A stretch of 64,000 nt of DNA from Xenosphaeropsis pyriputrescens (Eukaryota; Ascomycota; Leotiomycetes; Phacidiales; Phacidiaceae), in NCBI GenBank assembly GCA_022609375.1, contig JAGKQE010000033.1:186001-250000 (forward strand). The letters run 5' to 3'. The position numbers and the translations under genes were made by a program. The notes beneath the pieces were generated by a model. The model did not search any database and was not told the origin of the DNA. It worked only from the letters and a program-made list of their open reading frames with translations. Position 1 is the stretch's first letter; every line of letters begins with the position of its first letter. Shown piece after piece: positions 34,323 through 45,187 of the stretch.

Positions 34323-36860
34323 AATACTATGTGCTCGAGATGTCTAGCTCACAACATAGCTGGTTATGAATTATGAGTATCAGAAACCCAGATTTCCTTC
34401 GCAAGGGTTCCAATTGAATGTTCAACTCGTGTCCTTGTGTGCTGGTCGTTGAAATAGGCTTTGCTCTACTGTATAGGCTGGGCCGCTGCTCTGCTGTAGA
34501 TAGTCCTCCAGAGTATTTTACCTGCGTAGTTCATTGGTGGAATTGACACAATGGGGTATCCAGCTCCATGTTTGAGGTTATTACTGGTGGGTGAGAATAT
34601 CGCGTGCAGATATCAAAATCCATGGTCGTAACCGAGTGAGATGCGGAGAGGGAAGCTGGGATTACTGCAGTCGAACTACAACATCCTCTAAACAGATTCA
34701 AGTATTGCAAACTGGTATCTAATAGCTCTCACAAGCCATACGTAGCTTACCGCATCAGTGATCAAGTAACTATGGTCAAGTGTTTCTTGAGCTGTAACCC
34801 CCACCGTATATCAACCGCCATAGACGGGTGGACAGGAACGCGCTCAAAATGATTCAAATGCTGTAAGTTATCAAGGCCTAAGATATCTTAATCGATGATA
34901 TTTAATAGATGGGTATTAGAGCCGCCCATCGGGGAATTGTGGTGAAGTGCTTCTTGAATCTTCCACCATAGCACGACGCATCACAACAACCAACCAGCCC
35001 CCATGATAAATTTATATTCGCCGTACAATCAGCTACCATATTAGCCTCACCAATCTCCTTAAACCACCACCCCCTTCTTCAGCCTTGCCGAGGCCTATCA
35101 CCTCCTCACTCACTTTCATCTCTTCTTCCCAATTAGGAAATACGGGACACATTTCGAGGGCAAGCCCTTTCTTTGCCTTTCTTCACCACCCGCTTTTCAG
35201 ATCCATTTCTTCTTACTCATTTTTCGTCTATTCTTCTTCTACTTCTTCGTTTTTACCAACACATCAACCTTCCCATCTTTCTTCCATCTCCACTCCCAAA
35301 CATCAACATCATCACTCGCCACACGGAGGAACAGATCACATCCTTACTCTTCGTCCCTGGTCCTCTTATTCTTATCCACTTTCTTCCCCCCTTGCTACAA
35401 TCATTGCCACACTCTTACTCGCAGGATTCCCTCCTTCAACTACTTCCTGCCACGCTGCTTTGCCCGTCACAGTGGTTTGCACTTCTGTGGATGCTCTCTT
35501 TGAGGCGAGAGCATCTACAGTTGTCAGACCACTAGTATGGGATGCAATATTCTGGCAATCATATTATAGTGGTTTGAAATTCAGTGGATGTTCTCTTTGA
35601 GGCGGGAGCATCTAAAAATTTTCGAATCACTGTATGGGAGTTATCCTGGCAATCACATTAGTCGTTCGAACTTCGGTGGGCGTTCTCTTTGAGGTGAGAG
35701 CACCTAAAGTCATCGAATCACTGGTATGAAGCATGAATACCAATTCCACTACATAAAATCTTCACAGCCATCTCATTGTGCACTTCTGGGCACAGCATGA
35801 GGTGCTTGGAAGCAGCATGTTCTGGTTCCAGTCGTCTCGAGCTCGATTTGAATATCCAAATGAGTGGAGATACAGCCACCGAGCTCTTTACTTTCTACCT
35901 TCTCCCCTTCGTGTACTCTGCTCACAAGGTTTCCTGCGGATTGATTCTGGGCACATGTCTATAGCGGTCGAAGCATACGGCCGTTGGATGGAGGTTCAAC
36001 GTCCGTATGCTTAATCGCTGCTTCACATCCAGCACGTTGTTCGAGCTCTTCGTGTGGTCATAAAAGCTTCGTTCAAGAACGATACACCCCATCATCCCAC
36101 AAACCCCCTGTCTTCGGACTGCCTTCTGCACATTTTCTCTCACTTTATGGTTTACTCCATCATACCCCAACAAAGAAGCCTACTGTCTTCGGGCTTTCAC
36201 CCTGTTTTCAGACACTTCTACAGCTTGTCCATCACTGCTGTTTGGGCCCCCCTCAACTTGTTCTTCTCTACTTCACATTCAAACGTAGTACATCACCACG
36301 ATGAGAAAGATGGCCATGATGATCGCACACATACAGCTAACTGTACGTTGATGCTCGCTGTCTCTTGTGCATTTCTGCCGTAAGGCAGAAAGCCAAGTGC
36401 TCAGCTTGCAGAAGCGCGCATAGACTCTTATGCACTACTGTAGCAGCTGAGCCATCTTTCGAATTTTTCCAATCTTCCTGTTCATCTTTTGTTTTGTTTT
36501 CACAGGTTCAGTGGGTATAAAAGTTCCTCTTAGAGGTCCTTGGATGTTCTCCATTATATTCAAGATGGAGCTGGCCATGATGGATTTAGATAAATTTGAA
36601 GAAAACCAACAACTCAAAGTCAGATTTTGTTTCTCTTCATCTGTGCCCCAGCTGCCAAAGTGATTTGTTCAATGTGACTGCTGAAAACATGATTCAATTT
36701 GTAGAAGTGTCAGATTCTTGTTGCACAGCAGTCCCAGGTCTTGGATCCCGGCGAATACTGCCAAAATATTTCTATTTAGGGTTTCTTTCTTCCTCAGTAG
36801 CTCTCATTCATGTTTTTATATTTTCGTGGAGTACCAAGAAGTCAGAAAGCTCCATGTTTC
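34323..36860. other. Gene-free stretch with pyrimidine-rich tract and tandem hairpin repeat
   Basis: 2.5 kb between convergent genes. It contains a C/T-rich block at about 35.05-35.45 kb and, directly after it, three tandem copies of a hairpin-containing unit. The long plus-strand frame over the C/T block lacks an ATG at its head and has no domain. Confidence 0.4.
35471..35745. repeat. Three tandem 92-97 bp repeats, each with a hairpin
   Basis: Copies start at 35471, 35568 and 35660 (each near AGTGGTTTG or a variant) and share TTCTCTTTGAGG, the spacing to GAATCACTG-like and CTGGCAATCA blocks. Copy 1 has a perfect 9-bp stem, GATGCTCTC (35490-35498) with GAGAGCATC (35507-35515), and an 8-nt loop. 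Copies 2 (35587-35612) and 3 (35679-35704) keep most pairing, several changes giving G.U pairs. No gene function assigned. Confidence 0.85.
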
Positions 36861-38361
36861 TTACATTCCCGGCAGATCTGTAATCTTCACGACACTGACC
36901 CATATATTCTCTTTGTTCTCTGAGTAAGCAACGACCAGGTTGTCGCCTACTTGCACACCACTTGGATATGAGAAACCCTGATTTTTGTAGTCTAGGTGTA
37001 GAAATTAGATATCAGCCATTGAAAAGCAGGTTGAGTATATACCTCTGGTATCAGGAGCAATAATGTCCGAAGCATTTGTTCTCAATACTCCTGCACTTCT
37101 GTAGGGCAAGTCATTGCCATAACTCATTGCAATTGTAAGTGGCTGCCTGATCAACTCCGAATTGTTTCTCGGGTTTGAGATGAAATATCTGTCGGTTCCA
37201 TTGCCAAGTGCTCCCAGGAACTGTTTCGTCTTTGCATCTGGAATATTTGTTTCGGTGATCTGTCATCGTAAGCATATCTTAGTCCACATCACAAAAGCAA
37301 CATACATTGTTGCCAAAATTCTCCTCCACAGTCGGATACCAATCTGCTCCATTGTTGAAACTGTACTCCACCCAAACCTTCATCGTGTTGTCAGTTGCAG
37401 TGATATCTCTCCAAAATCTTTGCCAATAACCCTCTTCTCCATCTTCACCAGCAATCCAGACAGCATGAGTATTCTCTTGCATATAATGCACCCCGTCTTC
37501 CGCATAGAGCAGATCGTTATACAGCCAAGAACTCCAAGCAGGGACCTCCTCCGGCTCGTCTAGCAAATCCTCCATTGCCTGTGCCTGATCGCAAAATTTC
37601 ATCCCATATTCAGTTCCATAAATTGTCTCGTTATAAAGCAAGACATCATTAGTGTAGTTATTCATAACGATCCAGCAAGGATCTCCAAGGATTGTGTTAT
37701 TCGCATCGATCTGCCGCGCAACACGGCCTGCCCCTTTAGTTCCCGAACCGATCGTGCCCCAGCAATAGAAGTCCGTCGTTTCCCCAACCGCCCAGATCTC
37801 TTCGTTGAGCTCAATCACCGCCAAGCCACCAATGGCTCTTTGCCTGTCGAGTCTCAGTATTTCCCTCGAGAGAACTCCGGAATGGGAGCTTACCAGATAG
37901 CCTCATTGCACCAATAACTGAAATTAGCCACATCCGTTTGGTTGGCTAACAGAGCAGGAGGAAGAATCATCTTGCTCTCAGACCACGTGAAACCCCCATC
38001 GTTACTGACGCTGCCCCAGACATCCATGCCCATTGAGTCTTCGTCTATAGCTGCGGTTGAATGAACAAGCCAAACATCGTCTCCCCGAGCATATATCTCT
38101 GGGTGATGAGCATACTGCAATCTTGTCAACTTATTAATCTCGTACGTTTCGGAGAATTCGGCCTACTGTTCGGCCCACGAGCGTGCCATTGTAGATGAGA
38201 ATCTCTTTTGAGACTGGGATCTGCTCCCAACCGGCATAGAGAGCATCGGAGTAGTTGAGTGGTGGTTCTACCTGCCAGTATTCATTGCTTGGTAAGAGCG
38301 TAGCACTGATCAGTGACGAGAAGAAAAGGTGAACAAATGCGTGAAAGAACATAAATGCCAT
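36861..38361 (-). CDS. Secreted BNR/Asp-box (sialidase-superfamily) protein
   Basis: Five exons were joined: 38167-38361, 37894-38114, 37306-37843, 37043-37259 and 36861-36991; introns of 52, 50, 46 and 51 bp. 433 aa. It starts with a signal peptide (MAFMFFHAFVHLFFSSLISA). Asp-box motifs that mark six-bladed sialidase-like propellers are seen as VSNDGGFTWSES and the weaker YSFNNGADWYP. Other propeller-like parts are HHPEIYARGDDVWLVHS, FLGALGNGTDRYFISNP and SYPSGVQVGDNLVVAYSENK. Several N-glycosylation sequons fit secretion. The glycan bond is unknown; an exo-sialidase, KDNase or related hydrolase is possible, and I cannot confirm the catalytic Arg triad. 569 bp upstream (35-kb side reversed) lies the GH20 gene on the same strand. 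Confidence 0.85.
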
Positions 38362-38929
38362 GAGTAGGTATCAGCTTCGAAGACAAATTCTGCCTACGGG
38401 AATCGCTATAAATTCAATTGAAGCTACTATATCGTACAGAAAGGATCAGGTTCGCAATCCTTCTTGAAGAGCAGAAGTATTTGAATATACGAACCTAATT
38501 TTCGTCAGAGGCAATAGTGGGTACTGGCAGGTACAATTATTATCCAGATAGCTGAAGCAACGTTACATTGCGGTTCTATCCACTAATATACTGGATTGAC
38601 CAAAAACTGTTTGCTTTTACATGTATCAATGTCCGAAGGATGACACGTTGTTGCGTGGCTATATAATATATTAAGATCCCGTTACCCGTCAATACGGCAG
38701 CGACTTTATGAGGAGCCCTATACTTGACGCTTTTGGAGAAAGCAAGCAAGAACTAGAACTTTTATTTGACTGAGACGGGTTCCTTTTTGGCAATGAGTCA
38801 AAATAGGCTTCAGAAGCAATAGTTCGTTAACCAGAAGCAAAGAAACAAGATATGGCATACTTTTCAAATAAGTCAAAGAATGTCGACATCTGACACATCA
38901 CACTTTTCTACCCCTACATACACTCGTAC

Positions 38930-41150
38930 TCACGCATAGTCGACCAATTTTACACCCTTCATCTCTCCCACAACCCCTCCAATGGTCTTCAATGGTGCCA
39001 GAATCGCCATTGGCTGATCCCAGACGAAGCTGTCTCCGTTGATACCGAGCAGAACCGTGAATTGCATTTCCGTAGCATTTCCCTGGCCCACGCTCAGGAA
39101 AGTTCGGTTGCCCCTGCCAATAAGACTGACATCACTCCAAATACCCACAGGTAGCGTATAGTTCAGACTATAAGCATGCCCAGACGTGACCATCGTGACA
39201 TTGGTAATCGAGCCATTTCCAAGCATGAGCGAGGATTCCGGGCCAGTGAAGAGGGCGCCAGGGGCAGCAGTGCTTGGTTTGTAGGCGAAGGAGAGAGTAT
39301 AATTCATTCCCTTTGACAGCAGTGGTGTCGAAACAGAGCAATTTTCCGATAAGAAAAGAGTCGAGTTGGATAACTTGCAGCCGTTGTTGATGCCGTGATA
39401 CCCGTTACCAGACACATCAGTGATCGTGGAAGAATTGCTTGCGGAGAAGTCATATTGCAAGATCGTGGAACCTTTGAAGACGATCTTTCGATCAAGATTT
39501 TGGTCTGGGATGGCGGTTACCAACGTCTCAAAAATAGTATCGTACTCCGCGCGTGTGAGATCTCCACCCCATTGTTTATCACCCAATGGCGGCAAGCCAT
39601 CTCGTACAGAATAATAAGCTTCAATTACAGAAGTGGCATTTGGACCTGGGTCGTTCCACAACGCAGCCACGCTTCCTAGGACGTTTGGATTGTCTCTCGC
39701 CGGGTTGTTTGTTGAGTTACTGGTGTCAAAGATATGTGGAGACCAAGCACCTCCTGCGGGATTGCCTTCGAAGATGCGCGTGAGGTTAAATTGTTGGGGG
39801 TAAGAGCCAGACCATTTGGAGACGAGGTAGAATCCATCGTCGGAGTTGAGGACAGAATAGCCATTTTTGATGAAATCGAGATAGGGATTTGCCTCGAAGA
39901 ACTCCCAGTGTTGAATGGACACTGACGTGTTAACATTGGTGGCATTGGATGAAGGAGGAAAAGTACCCCAGATACGCATACTCTTGCCGGAGAGGGAGTC
40001 GATATAGGAATTCATGGTGTTGACAAAGGAGGTGTAGTCAGCTTCGAGATCCGATTCGTACTCATCAGCCCCGATATGCACTGTCTTGGAATGAAACCAT
40101 GGCAAAAATGTCTTCCAGATTGCCTGCACTGTTGGGATGGTCTCTGGATAGCTGATGTTCAGAAGTGAGAGATCTTCAAGTCCCAATTCTGGCTTCCATT
40201 GCGTGATGACCAACGCGTGACCTGGAGACTCCAGCTCTGGGATGATAGTCACACCACGAGAAGCGCATTTCTGCTGCATCATCTCAAAATCACTGTGATA
40301 ATAGGATTCGTTCGTTCGTTTGGACAGTCCTGCTACTTCCGAATCATTAGAGTTGGGACGGAAAGCAGCATATATTTCCATAGAGCGCTCAAAGGTATAG
40401 ATATCCACATTGTTGTAAATGTTGTCGCTGAGATGAAGATGAAAGGTGTTCTGCTTGAAAAAGGAGAGATAAGAACACATCTCTACGATGAACTCCGGTG
40501 GATAGTATTGACGACCAACGTCGAACTATTCTTGTTAGCGGAATCTTCAATGAAATCCACGACATACCATAACACCTCTGGTCCCCCATCCTGGAGCGTC
40601 GATTGCACTTCCATACGGAAGACTCTTGCCCTTCAATGCTGCCTGTTGAAGTACCGTTCTAGTTCCCCAGAAAACTCCCAACGGACTAGCGCCAGTGATT
40701 ACAATGCCGCTGCTAGAAACATCGAGCGAGTAGCCCTCCGAGGTAGTTCTATTCGCAGCATCAAGATAATCACCCTTCTCACCCAACGTCAAGAATATTG
40801 CGCCTTTTGTCTGATTGCCCGCAACAACAGGAACGTCAATACCAAGGGTGCTAGCCAAATCTTCCACAAAGGTCTTGGCAAAAGCAAATAGGGTTGGTGG
40901 GATGAGTGTTTCACCCTCAGTATCAGTAAAGTCCTGATATTGTGCATCAACAATCACAGAGGAGATTGTCGATAACGAGAAGTTGCCAGGCACTGCAGAC
41001 TCGGCGAATGGAACTGTTGGTATACCTACCCACCGCGCAGCAACTGAAGCACATACTCCATTAGCTGGATTTGAGACCAATTATGGAAGAGAACGTACCC
41101 GTCTGCAGGAACCAGGTTCCGGTGATAATTAGAGTTCTTGAAACATGCAT
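38930..41150 (-). CDS. Secreted GH20 hexosaminidase-family enzyme with C-terminal LamG-like domain
   Basis: Exons are 41099-41150, 40568-41043 and 38930-40525; 707 aa. The first exon encodes a signal-like start (MHVSRTLIITGTWFLQT). For intron 1 I prefer 55 bp; a 34-bp choice is also in phase and adds seven residues. A GH20b-like alpha/beta domain occupies about residues 50-165. The catalytic barrel follows with NTFHLHLSDN, GVTIIPELESPGHAL, and the Asp-Glu catalytic pair in VHIGADEYES at about residues 330-331. The last 170 residues (ILQYDFSASN, NGYHGINNGCK, MNYTLSFAYKPS) look like a ConA/LamG fold. The HLSDN motif and LamG tail resemble lacto-N-biosidase-type GH20 rather than the classical fungal chitobiase, so the substrate may be a GlcNAc-containing disaccharide unit. 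Rich in N-glycosylation sequons. Confidence 0.92.
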
Positions 41151-42439
41151 CGTTGCGTGCTATGAGTCGAATTCATCGTGGGGACCTCATATGTATACTG
41201 ACAGCCGCAGGCCGTTTGGAACATCACGTCTCTCCTATTCGATAACGATGTAACTACTCCATATTGCAAACGTCTTGTAGGGAGATACGTTGCAATTGAC
41301 GTGGGGCTTCATCCCATGTCGAACTTCTTGGATGGTGAGGGAGAGATGCATTGCCGAAGTGCTACATGCTACACAGTACATAGAGTGCCAAGTCCATGAG
41401 CTCAAGCGTCAATGCATGCTGGTAGAGTGCCTTGAACGATGAAATGCTCTGCATGTTACTGTAGCTTTTGGTACTGATAACGAACAGCCAAAGCAATACT
41501 GTACGTCCGGGGTTGCTAGGATTAGAGATAAGGTATGGAGTATAACCCTCGGACGGTATATGTCGGTATCGGGGTCATGATCCTGGCACTTGCTACCAAG
41601 AGGTAGATAGCATCCATCAACATAAGAAATGGGGAATTCTTACCTACGTAGTATAGGATACAGCCCTCTCAATGATGCGGCGGTTGAAGTCAAAATCGTT
41701 GTTACATTGTGACTGAGACCGAGAGGTAAATCACCTGACGCAGGACAAAATATTTGTTGCCTGTATCTCAAGGCCGCTATTAACATCCAGCTCAGCACCA
41801 CGGATATGCAAGGTAGGTGCTCATTCAAGTAACAAACATATTCCAAATCTCTGCATCTTCACAAATTCTCCCTCGACATCCAAAACTTCATTGAAGCGCC
41901 TGCGTGCACCCTGCACTGCAATACGGCATCGTTTCTTCATCTTTTCTCCATCTAAATCTTCATCAATCTCATCATCTCCCCTTCGAGCCCTTCGAGGTGA
42001 TATCCTGGTACCCGTGCACTAATGCCGCCGAGCTCATTAAATATTGGAAATGGGTGAATATATTCATTCTTTGATATGTTGATGCTTGCCTCCTCAATCG
42101 CCTGTTTACTTTTTCACTCCGACTTCTTCCATCCTCAGATACAATCAAGGGTCCATCAACCGGACGGATCGGCCCTAAGTTATCGGACTTTCGTATTCAT
42201 CTACTTATCACCCGCATCTATCTACCCAGTACAACAAAACCAATGCTACGGAACCACCCCATTTTGATCACAAACACGTGAATACCATACAGTCACTCAA
42301 GCATTGCACAAGAAATTTGAGCTAATAGACAAGTAGCCCATATTCATTAAAATATCATAAAATCTTGAAATCATGATTTCAAATCAACAGAGCGCCAGAA
42401 CCCAACAATCACGATCCAGCTAGCTAGCCAGCGTGGCCA
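41151..42439. other. Intergenic, GH20 promoter and sugar transporter 3' region
   Basis: 1.3 kb without a recognisable gene. It should carry the GH20 promoter next to 41150. A C/T-rich, CCCG-containing stretch lies near 41.86-42.0 kb. Confidence 0.4.
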
Positions 42440-44108
42440 TCACGGCTGCTCGAGATGCTCAGCCTTCTCTTTCGAAACACTGATATGTGCACCTTCCACG
42501 TTGAGTCTGAAGTCCTCCTCATCGGATCGGATCTCTGCCATGACAACTTCATGAGCCTTTCGGGGCTTTAGGGATGAATCGAAAAGGCGATCCATAGACT
42601 CCAACGGAACACCCTTGGTTTCTGGGATGAGGAACCACACAAACACAATGGAGCAGAGCATCAACGCTGCAAAGAAGAAGTAGACGCCGTAGCCCATTGA
42701 CGCAAACATCTGGCCTGTAAATCTTGCCACGAGGAAATTCCACAACCAATTGTTCATGGCCGCAAAAGCCTGTGCAAGCGTACGAACATTCTGGTCAAAC
42801 ATCTCGGAGTTCAAGACCCACGGAGTACCATTCCAGGTTGGAGTGTAGCAAGCGGTCCAAAGGTAGAAGAAGAACATAGCAGAGATACCACCACTTGAAA
42901 GGGTGGCAGATGGGTGGCTAGCAGGCGCTGCGATGGCAATGTAACCTCCTACGTACCAAAGGCAGAGAGAACCTCCAAGGGCACCCCAGAGCAAGAGTCT
43001 GCGACGACCGAAATTATCGATCAAGAAAAAGAGCCAGACGAATGTCATAACAGTCTTGATAACACCAAAGATACCGGTAGTGAGGAGCGAAGTGTTGGTA
43101 CCGGTGACACCAATAGACTTGAATACGGTTGGGGAGTAGTAGTTGATGGCGTTGATACCGGAAGTGTTTTGCCAGAAGAAAAGAGCTCCTCCGAGGCCGA
43201 ATCGCTTCAAGACCTTTTTATCGGACCAGACGGCTGCGAATGGATGCCAGAAACCCAGGCCAACACCCGTACGCTGCGCTTCAAGAGCGGCATCGATGGC
43301 AGCCACTTCTTCGAGCATATAGATATCATCCGAGTTAAGTTGGCGAATCCAGCACAAGTTCTTGAGGGCGAGCTCGCGCTTGCCTTTGGACATGAGCCAG
43401 CGGGGAGATTCGCGGATCCAGAAAGCTCCTGCGAAGAGCATACCGGCTGGGATCAGCTGGATAGCGAAGGGAATGATCCATTGCTTGTGCGAGGCGGGGA
43501 GGGTTTCGGAGACTCCATACTGTTCATACTGTTAAGTATATTGGATGAAATAATATTACGGAAATGCTTACGTTGATCCAGAAACCAACCAGGCCACCAA
43601 CCTGCCATCCAAATTCATAAAGACCAACCAATCGACCTCTGATAGCTGGAGGAGCAAGTTCGGAAATGTAAATGGGCGTTAAGTTACTGCACATTCCGAC
43701 GGCGAAGCCAGCAAGTACCCTTCCACCATAAATCAATCCAAGACCGCGAGACGAATTGGCTCCCAACATCAACCCAGCTCCTAGGACAAAGATGACAGAT
43801 GACAAGAGAAGACCGATCTTTCTTCCGAGGAAGTGGCCTGCTGGGTACGCAGCAAAGGCGCCGAAGAATGCACCAGCTTGGTAGAGCGAGACAATGTTGG
43901 CGGAGATGAGGTCGGTCTTCGCCTTGGCCATGGTGGTGAGGCCGAATTCATCCTTAAAAGAGGTGAGTGAGATGGTCGTACCAATGAAAGCACTGTCATA
44001 ACCGATCATGATGGCAGCGAAGGCAGCGACTGAAGCGCAAGCGTAGACGCGCCAGTTGTAGACCGAAGCCGGTGTGGGCCGATCTTCATTCTTGGATAGC
44101 ATGCCCAT
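42440..44108 (-). CDS. MFS sugar/quinate-type transporter
   Basis: Exon 1 is 43572-44108 and exon 2 is 42440-43519 (intron 52 bp), giving 538 aa. Twelve-segment sugar-porter architecture: IGYDSAFIGTTISL in segment 1, GGRVLAGFAVGMCSNLTPIY after segment 4, RESPRWLMSKGKRELAL at the central loop, FFWQNTSGINAINYYSPTVF in segment 7, and PETKGVPLESMDRLFD at the end. These place it in the fungal hexose/quinate porter family, and the QNTSGINAINYYSP stretch is typical of the quinate/QutD-like branch. Two in-frame acceptors, nine bases apart, exist for the intron (43519 or 43528), adding or dropping Tyr-Glu-Gln. It may import products of the adjacent hydrolases; inference only. Confidence 0.95.
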
Positions 44109-44234
44109 GTTGAAAGGAAATTCGATGCTTCGTAGGATAGGATAAGGATAACGGATCGATTGGTATCAGATCAATCAAGAACTGATTTGTATGGGTTTTC
44201 TATTCGGTCTATTATGCTCCGGGATCCGGGGCAG

Positions 44235-44269
44235 AAAAAAACGGTCGAAAAAAACGGTCGAAAAAAACG
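44235..44269. repeat. 13-bp tandem repeat (A7 CGGTCG)
   Basis: About 2.7 copies, starting 127 bp upstream of the sugar transporter's ATG (transcribed leftward), so within its promoter or leader. Confidence 0.7.
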
Positions 44270-45060
44270 TAGTTGTGTTTTTTATCCTTTTTTTGTCCAA
44301 GCTCAGGCTTGTTAATGGGTATCTTCAAGGAAACAAAACAAGAAGGTTGAGCTGCAGGTATAGCTCACAGGTCTCTCTGCTTCTTTTAAAAAACGAGATT
44401 GACAATGGAACATGACTCCTTACTATATATCCCCACGCATGGTCGGTGATGGTTGAGGAAGTAGTGTTAGTCCGATGGGCAACGGAGCGGCATCGTCTCA
44501 AAAGTCTGGGGCATTCACCGGAGATGCCAGGCCAGAGGACACTAGGAAGGGCTAGAAAGAGGGCAGGAAAGGTTGAAGAGGGCGCCAAGGAGCAAATGAG
44601 TCTTCCCCACAAAAGGCTTTCTGATGCTGTGCAGCGGAAGAAAGAAGGGCAAAGCCTGGGTCTTGGGTCTTGGGTCCTGGGTCCTGGGTTGCAGCGTGCC
44701 TGGTCGCGAATCTCGGCGGACTTGACTTTGACATGGCTTGGCCAGGGGCACCAGTAGTGGGTAGTCGAGCCTTTCTTTCTCTTTTTTCTCTCTTTCTCTT
44801 CAACTGTTCAAGGTGGTATTCTAAGGGTAAGTAAGCCATGAGAATTGACCATTCGGAAGTCGAACCTTGTTACAGTGAGCAAAAAACTCCAAGTGCTGTG
44901 TAGTGTGAGAGTATAAATGTCCATATTAGGTGGTGTCTGTAGACTAGGTATGGATATGTGTTTGTCCTGGGGTCTGGTGTGTTCTGGGGGAGCTTTGGCC
45001 GAATAGAATAAGGGCGTAAGACGGATGGCTAAAGGGAGACAGCCTGTTTTATCTTTATCT

Positions 45061-45187
45061 CTATTTATTCTATTTATTCTATTTATTCTATTTATTCTAT
45101 TTATTCTATTTATTCTATTTATTCTATTTATTCTATTTATTCTATTTATTCTATTTATTCTATTCTATTTTATTTTATTTTATTTTA
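45061..45187. repeat. 9-bp tandem satellite CTATTTATT x11 plus TATTT run
   Basis: Eleven exact copies at 45061-45159, then an imperfect TATTT pentamer array to about 45187. Uninterrupted copies suggest recent slippage and length variation between isolates. Confidence 0.95.

Noticed and set aside
35085..35600. 171-codon plus-strand frame over a C/T-rich tract
   Set aside because: No ATG at the head; Ser/Pro/Leu richness simply reflects the pyrimidine tract, and it runs into the tandem hairpin repeat.
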